From positions 1 to 64,000 of the forward strand of contig NZ_JABGNA010000016.1 in the NCBI RefSeq assembly GCF_013149275.1: a stretch of DNA of 64,000 nt, given 5' to 3'. Shown here in pieces: positions 60,883-64,000 of this stretch (position 1 is its first letter; every line of letters begins with the position of its first letter). The position numbers and the translations under genes were made by a program. The DNA comes from Mucilaginibacter sp. SG564 (GTDB lineage: Bacteria; Bacteroidota; Bacteroidia; Sphingobacteriales; Sphingobacteriaceae). A model generated the notes under the pieces. The model worked only from the letters and a program-made list of their open reading frames with translations, was not told where the DNA came from and searched no databases.

Positions 60883-61638
60883 ATGAAAATAGTAGTTATC
60901 GGCGGTACCGGCCTTATTGGTAGTCAAACAGTAAATCAGTTAAAGCTTAGCGGGCACGAAGTAGTTGCCGCCTCGCCCAACAATGGTGTAAACACACTCA
61001 CCGGTGAAGGCTTAAAAGAAGTATTGCAAGGCGCGCAGGTAGTGGTGGATGTATCCAACTCACCCTCGTTTGCGGATGATGATGTGATGCACTTTTTTAA
61101 AACCGCCAACGAAAACCTGTTACCTGCAGAAAAAGCAGCGGGCGTACAGCATCACATTGCCTTATCGGTAGTGGGTACTCAAAAACTACAGGCCAGCGGT
61201 TATTTCCGTGCTAAGCAGGTGCAGGAAGATATGATCAAAGCATCGGGCATTCCATATACTATAGTTCATGCTACGCAGTTTTTTGAATTTGCCGGTGGTA
61301 TTGTTCAAATGAGTACGGTTGATGGCAAGGTGATACTACCGGCAGCCAACATTCAGCCCATAGCGAGTAAAGATGTGGCGGCTTTTATGGCCCAAACAGC
61401 ATTACAACAGCCTGTTAACAAAACCCTGGAAATAGGAGGCCCCGAAAAATTCGACATGGCTGTATGGGTAAAGCAATATCTGCAGGCAACCCATAAAAGT
61501 TACAATGTGGCATCCGATGCAAATGCCCTGTATTCAGGAGCACCGATAGAAGCCGATACTATAGTGCCGGAAGCTGCTGTTTTTCTGGGAAAAACAAAAT
61601 ATGCCGATTGGATCGTGATACCTGAAAATCAGCGGTAA
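60883..61638 (+). CDS. NmrA-like NAD(P)-binding oxidoreductase/sensor
   Basis: A 251-residue atypical SDR. The nucleotide motif is GGTGLIG (MKIVVIGGTGLIGSQTVNQLK), then AGVQHHIALSVVGTQKLQASGYFRAKQVQEDMIKASGIPYTIVHATQFFEF, typical of NmrA/HSCARG-like proteins that lack the classic YxxxK. It may be a redox sensor or a reductase. It follows two Crp/Fnr regulators in the same direction. A small NTF2-like protein gene follows. Confidence 0.88.
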   Translation: MKIVVIGGTGLIGSQTVNQLKLSGHEVVAASPNNGVNTLTGEGLKEVLQGAQVVVDVSNSPSFADDDVMHFFKTANENLLPAEKAAGVQHHIALSVVGTQKLQASGYFRAKQVQEDMIKASGIPYTIVHATQFFEFAGGIVQMSTVDGKVILPAANIQPIASKDVAAFMAQTALQQPVNKTLEIGGPEKFDMAVWVKQYLQATHKSYNVASDANALYSGAPIEADTIVPEAAVFLGKTKYADWIVIPENQR

Positions 61639-61721
61639 GAATAACAATCAAAGGCTTGGTACAGCTATATATCGGGCCTTTGTATTCACACTATTTGTAT
61701 CAATTGCTAAAAAGTAAAAGA

Positions 61722-62096
61722 ATGAACAGCGAACAATTAATTGAACTAACCCAAGAGCTCATTTATGAGGCCACGCATTTTAATGTGCCATACGTAAAGC
61801 AAATTTATGCAGATAATTTGCTCATAGTTAAAGTTGATAAAAATGGGGTTGTAGATACCATGAACAAAGAGCAGCTTGTTGGCTTTGTTCAGGGGAATAG
61901 CGATGTAAACGCAGCACCCTTCTATACCAAAGCCGAGTTTCATTACGCTGTTTGTGATGATAACATGGGCATGGTGGTGATGACCCGCGATTTGGAACTG
62001 AATGGAAAACCAGATCCGAAATTCTTTACCTTGATCTGGGGACACTCATCCGGAAAATGGCAGGTTGTCAAAGAATCATCCGTAGCGCGCAGCTAA
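61722..62096 (+). CDS. NTF2-like (SnoaL/DUF4440) small protein
   Basis: A 124-residue single-domain protein with a cone fold suggested by YVKQIYADNLLIVKVDKNGVVDTMNKEQLVGFVQG and VVMTRDLELNGKPDPKFFTLIWGHSSGKWQVVKESSVARS. Such proteins bind small molecules or catalyse isomerisations. ATG 61722 (MNSEQLIEL) is chosen as it starts the predicted fold; the longer frame upstream adds 22 residues. It follows the NmrA gene and ends at a terminator. Confidence 0.82.
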   Translation: MNSEQLIELTQELIYEATHFNVPYVKQIYADNLLIVKVDKNGVVDTMNKEQLVGFVQGNSDVNAAPFYTKAEFHYAVCDDNMGMVVMTRDLELNGKPDPKFFTLIWGHSSGKWQVVKESSVARS

Positions 62097-62098
62097 TG

Positions 62099-62132
62099 CA
62101 AGAGCCCGATACAGCGATGCATCGGGCTCTTG
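62099..62132. terminator. bidirectional intrinsic terminator
   Basis: A perfect 12-base stem CAAGAGCCCGAT/ATCGGGCTCTTG between convergent genes, flanked by T/A runs. Confidence 0.85.
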
Positions 62133-62161
62133 TTATATCCCCAAAATAGGTGAAGTTCTTA

Positions 62162-62698
62162 TTATCTCCGTTTACTTAAATTTATAGCCCTTTCTATTCG
62201 TGGGCGATTATATCGCTGAAGAAAAATTGGATAAAGGTTTAGTATAACATTTAGTACAAGCAGCCATAAGGATCTGGAAAAACCAAATTTGAATGCCACG
62301 AAAACATTAAATCCCAGTACGATAAACAAGATAATCAGGTGATCCAATTCGGATTTTTTTGTTTGATAGTGTAAATCCATCAAAGCCTGGGTGTTTTTTT
62401 CTATAGGATTTGATTTTCTAACCAACTTTTCCCACCCAATCCAAACCAGTAATTTTCTGAAAAAATTTGTTCCAAAACGTTCGTATATTTTTCCTCCCCG
62501 TTCCCAGGCCTTAGTGTTAAAGTACGAAGAAGTGAGTGGGCTTTTTAGTGTTTGGGTAAAAGCAAGTACACATAGCATCAATAAAAAATTTAGAGCCCAG
62601 GCGAATGAAAAACTATCCGCCCTGATATAGCAAACTATAGCGCAAACTGAGCCAGTGGTAAGTGTGGCAATTAAAGTTAGAATTAATGTCTTCCTCAT
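62162..62698 (-). CDS. hypothetical membrane protein
   Basis: A 178-residue protein with a hydrophobic N-terminus (LILTLIATLTTGSVCAIVCY), a second segment (ALNFLLMLCVLAFTQTL), a charged middle region with FGTNFFRKLLVWIGWEKL, and two further segments at about 118-160 (LIILFIVLGFNVFVAFKFG, LWLLVLNVILNLYPIFL). No family is recognised. It is downstream of the TetR-controlled small protein gene on the same strand and may belong to that operon. Confidence 0.7.
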   Translation of the reverse strand: MRKTLILTLIATLTTGSVCAIVCYIRADSFSFAWALNFLLMLCVLAFTQTLKSPLTSSYFNTKAWERGGKIYERFGTNFFRKLLVWIGWEKLVRKSNPIEKNTQALMDLHYQTKKSELDHLIILFIVLGFNVFVAFKFGFSRSLWLLVLNVILNLYPIFLQRYNRPRIERAINLSKRR

Positions 62699-62816
62699 TG
62701 ATTTTGTACGCTTTTATTTAGAAGTTCGATTTTTAATCTCGATATTGATTTTGCTCAAACTAATTATAGCCGGTAAAAAGGCTAAAGCACAGGATATGGG
62801 AATTGCAGCCAGAATC

Positions 62817-62969
62817 TTAGGCGTTTTTAGCTGTAAATGTGAGATAAAGCAAAATTATAAAGGCGGCAAGCATCACCAGCCCCAAACCTAACAATGTACC
62901 TTGTATAATCTGCTTTTTTTTATCTAGTTCTTCAATTGATAATTCGGTAAGTGGAATTACTTTTTTCAT
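62817..62969 (-). CDS. small single-pass membrane protein
   Basis: A 50-residue protein: MKKVIPLTELSIEELDKKKQ followed by one hydrophobic helix (GTLLGLGLVMLAAFIILLYL) and a short positive tail. No family is known. The ATG at 62969 is chosen because it lies just downstream of a TetR-type palindrome and -7 element. It is divergent from the TetR gene and probably controlled by it. Confidence 0.7.
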   Translation of the reverse strand: MKKVIPLTELSIEELDKKKQIIQGTLLGLGLVMLAAFIILLYLTFTAKNA

Positions 62970-63012
62970 GATTTTAGTTTGGTTAATGTGGTGTATTATA
63001 TCTTCGGCAGCG

Positions 63013-63046
63013 CAAATATACAATATGTCACCAAATGGTGATATAT
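63013..63046 (-). promoter_or_regulatory. TetR operator and minus-strand -7 element
   Basis: The minus strand reads TATATTTG (63013-63020, -7 consensus), 44 bases before the small protein ATG. Just upstream lies ATATGTCACC-AAAT-GGTGATATAT (63023-63046), a palindrome with one mismatch. The operator sits where it would block the -33 region, and the TetR gene starts 51 bases away on the other strand. Confidence 0.65.
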
Positions 63047-63096
63047 TATTTAAAAATTGATTGCGTAATTTTCAGCGACAGTCGTTAGCTTACCAT

Positions 63097-63720
63097 ATGG
63101 AACAGAAAAAAGAACCTCAGTTAACCAGAAATAAAGAAAAGAGCAAGCAGAAATTTTTGGATGCAGTACAAAAAATTCTCCATACCAAAGGTTTTTCCGG
63201 ATTGAAGGTAAACGATATTGCACATGAAGCGGGGCTCGACAAAAAACTGATGTACAATTACTTCGGGGGGCGCGATCAATTGATAGATGAATACATCCGT
63301 TCGCAGGATTTCTGGAGCAATGTAAAAGAAGAATCAGTAGGGCCGACTATATCTGATGGAGGAAAAGCACTCTCTAAAACGATGCTCATATCCCAGTTTG
63401 ATTATGTTTTCAAGAATAAACAATTTCAGAAAATTCTGCTCTGGGGGTTGATAGAGAACAGGAAATCGTTAAAAAAACTGGCTGATAGCCGCGAAGAAAA
63501 TGGCGCCATACTATTTGAAAATATTACCGATCCTCATTTCAAAGGAAATGCAAAACGGTATCGGGCTATCATGGCTTTGCTGATATCTGGAATTTATTAT
63601 CTGGATATTTATGCAAGCACCAACGATTGTACGTTTTGTGGCCTGGACCTTAAAAGCCAGGATGGGAGAACCGAAATTGAAGAAGCCATATCCTTTTTAA
63701 TTGATAAAACCTATGAGTAA
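63097..63720 (+). CDS. TetR family transcriptional regulator
   Basis: A 207-residue repressor: HTH in KSKQKFLDAVQKILHTKGFSGLKVNDIAHEAGLDKKLMYNYFGGRDQLIDEYIRSQDFW and an alpha-helical ligand domain. ATG 63097 gives MEQKKEPQLTRNKEK; a TTG 36 bases earlier is unlikely. The palindrome at 63023-63046 between it and the divergent small membrane protein is its probable operator, so it likely controls that gene and the membrane protein at 62162. Confidence 0.88.
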   Translation: MEQKKEPQLTRNKEKSKQKFLDAVQKILHTKGFSGLKVNDIAHEAGLDKKLMYNYFGGRDQLIDEYIRSQDFWSNVKEESVGPTISDGGKALSKTMLISQFDYVFKNKQFQKILLWGLIENRKSLKKLADSREENGAILFENITDPHFKGNAKRYRAIMALLISGIYYLDIYASTNDCTFCGLDLKSQDGRTEIEEAISFLIDKTYE

Positions 63721-63828
63721 TGTTGTAGATAAATAAGGCCTAAAGTAAATGTACCCAATCTCTTATTAAACTAATACAAGGAAATAATTAAATAAAAATG
63801 CAAACTTTGTAAATAAAAACTTGACACT

Positions 63829-64000
63829 ATGCATCTTATCCGAAATCTCCTCCCGGGAAAACGCAAGTACATGTTCGGATTGATATTGCTCTCGTTTATC
63901 CCAATAATTTGCGTGGCTTTCAGTATGACCGGCAATGACGATTTTGATATCGCCAGGAGGGAGATTTTGCTCCGCAGGATCGGACATGAATTACTCTTAC
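63829..64000 (+). CDS. start of an inner-membrane protein, truncated by the window edge
   Basis: ATG at 63829 opens a frame without stops to the end: MHLIRNLLPGKRKYMFGLIL, then LSFIPIICVAFSMTGNDDFD and the charged IARREILLRRIGHELLL. It has the form of a short cytosolic N-terminus, one membrane helix and the start of an extracytosolic domain. Only 57 codons are visible, so no family is claimed. The opposite-strand frame here is considered a shadow. Confidence 0.6.
   Translation, partial: MHLIRNLLPGKRKYMFGLILLSFIPIICVAFSMTGNDDFDIARREILLRRIGHELLL

Noticed and set aside
63766..63987. Minus-strand open frame of 73 codons at the right end
   Set aside because: It overlaps the plus-strand frame with membrane-protein character starting at 63829. 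Its composition does not resemble a domain, so it is treated as a shadow.

Overview
The window looks like chromosomal DNA of a Bacteroidota member of the Sphingobacteriaceae, most likely Mucilaginibacter or a close relative. The reasons are a SusC/SusD pair, lipoproteins with short hydrophobic signals and Cys boxes, TAnnTTTG-type -7 promoter elements, few Shine-Dalgarno sequences, and the overall protein flavour. No species can be named from the sequence alone. No transposase, integrase, rRNA, CRISPR array or phage gene was seen.

Layout. (1) 0-2.5 kb: an overlapping HipA-like kinase/DUF3037 pair and an AI-2E family permease. (2) 2.6-26.4 kb: a glycan/glycoprotein utilisation region with a frameshifted cysQ, an M1 peptidase, cysC, a SusC-SusD-hydrolase-DUF3472-GH35 operon, a sulfatase, a secreted endo/exonuclease/phosphatase-fold lipoprotein, an L-threonine dehydrogenase, a NahK-like sugar kinase and a LacI regulator. 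Seven copies of CAAACGTTTG, each with a YGT extension, sit upstream of six of these transcription units, including the LacI gene. They suggest one regulon for a sulfated, hexosamine- and galactose-containing (possibly Thr-rich, O-glycosylated) substrate. (3) 26.4-29.9 kb: assorted small genes (DUF1905, PixA/AidA, AhpD-like, AraC, SDR). (4) 29.9-47 kb: a sulfur/redox locus. A minus-strand operon encodes a Family 2A encapsulin shell, its cysteine desulfurase cargo with a ~235-residue disordered N-terminus, a serine acetyltransferase and a CPA2 antiporter. Divergent from it, a SAM-I riboswitch, a second diverged SAM-I-like element and three tiny Cys-Cys-rich leader ORFs precede a DsbD-N-like protein, two tandem TlpA-like thioredoxins, YceI, a di-haem peroxidase, a TonB receptor and a DUF4397 lipoprotein, followed by a Tat-exported superoxide dismutase and a DoxX-like membrane protein. 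(5) 47-64 kb: peptidase E, tRNA-Leu(UAA) and tRNA-Gly(GCC), then ordinary accessory genes: methyltransferases, monooxygenase, SRPBCC proteins, HxlR/ArsR/TetR/AraC/Crp regulators, an NQO-like reductase and small membrane proteins.

The most interesting locus is 34-36.5 kb. An encapsulin sulfur compartment and an envelope thiol/TonB system diverge from one intergenic region that carries a palindrome, a SAM-I riboswitch and a poly-Cys leader ORF. Further Cys leader ORFs and a covarying SAM-I variant follow downstream. This implies layered control by SAM and by cysteine (charged tRNA-Cys) availability. Several families of dispersed palindromic intergenic repeats also occur, including an element present at 27.8 and 50.4 kb.
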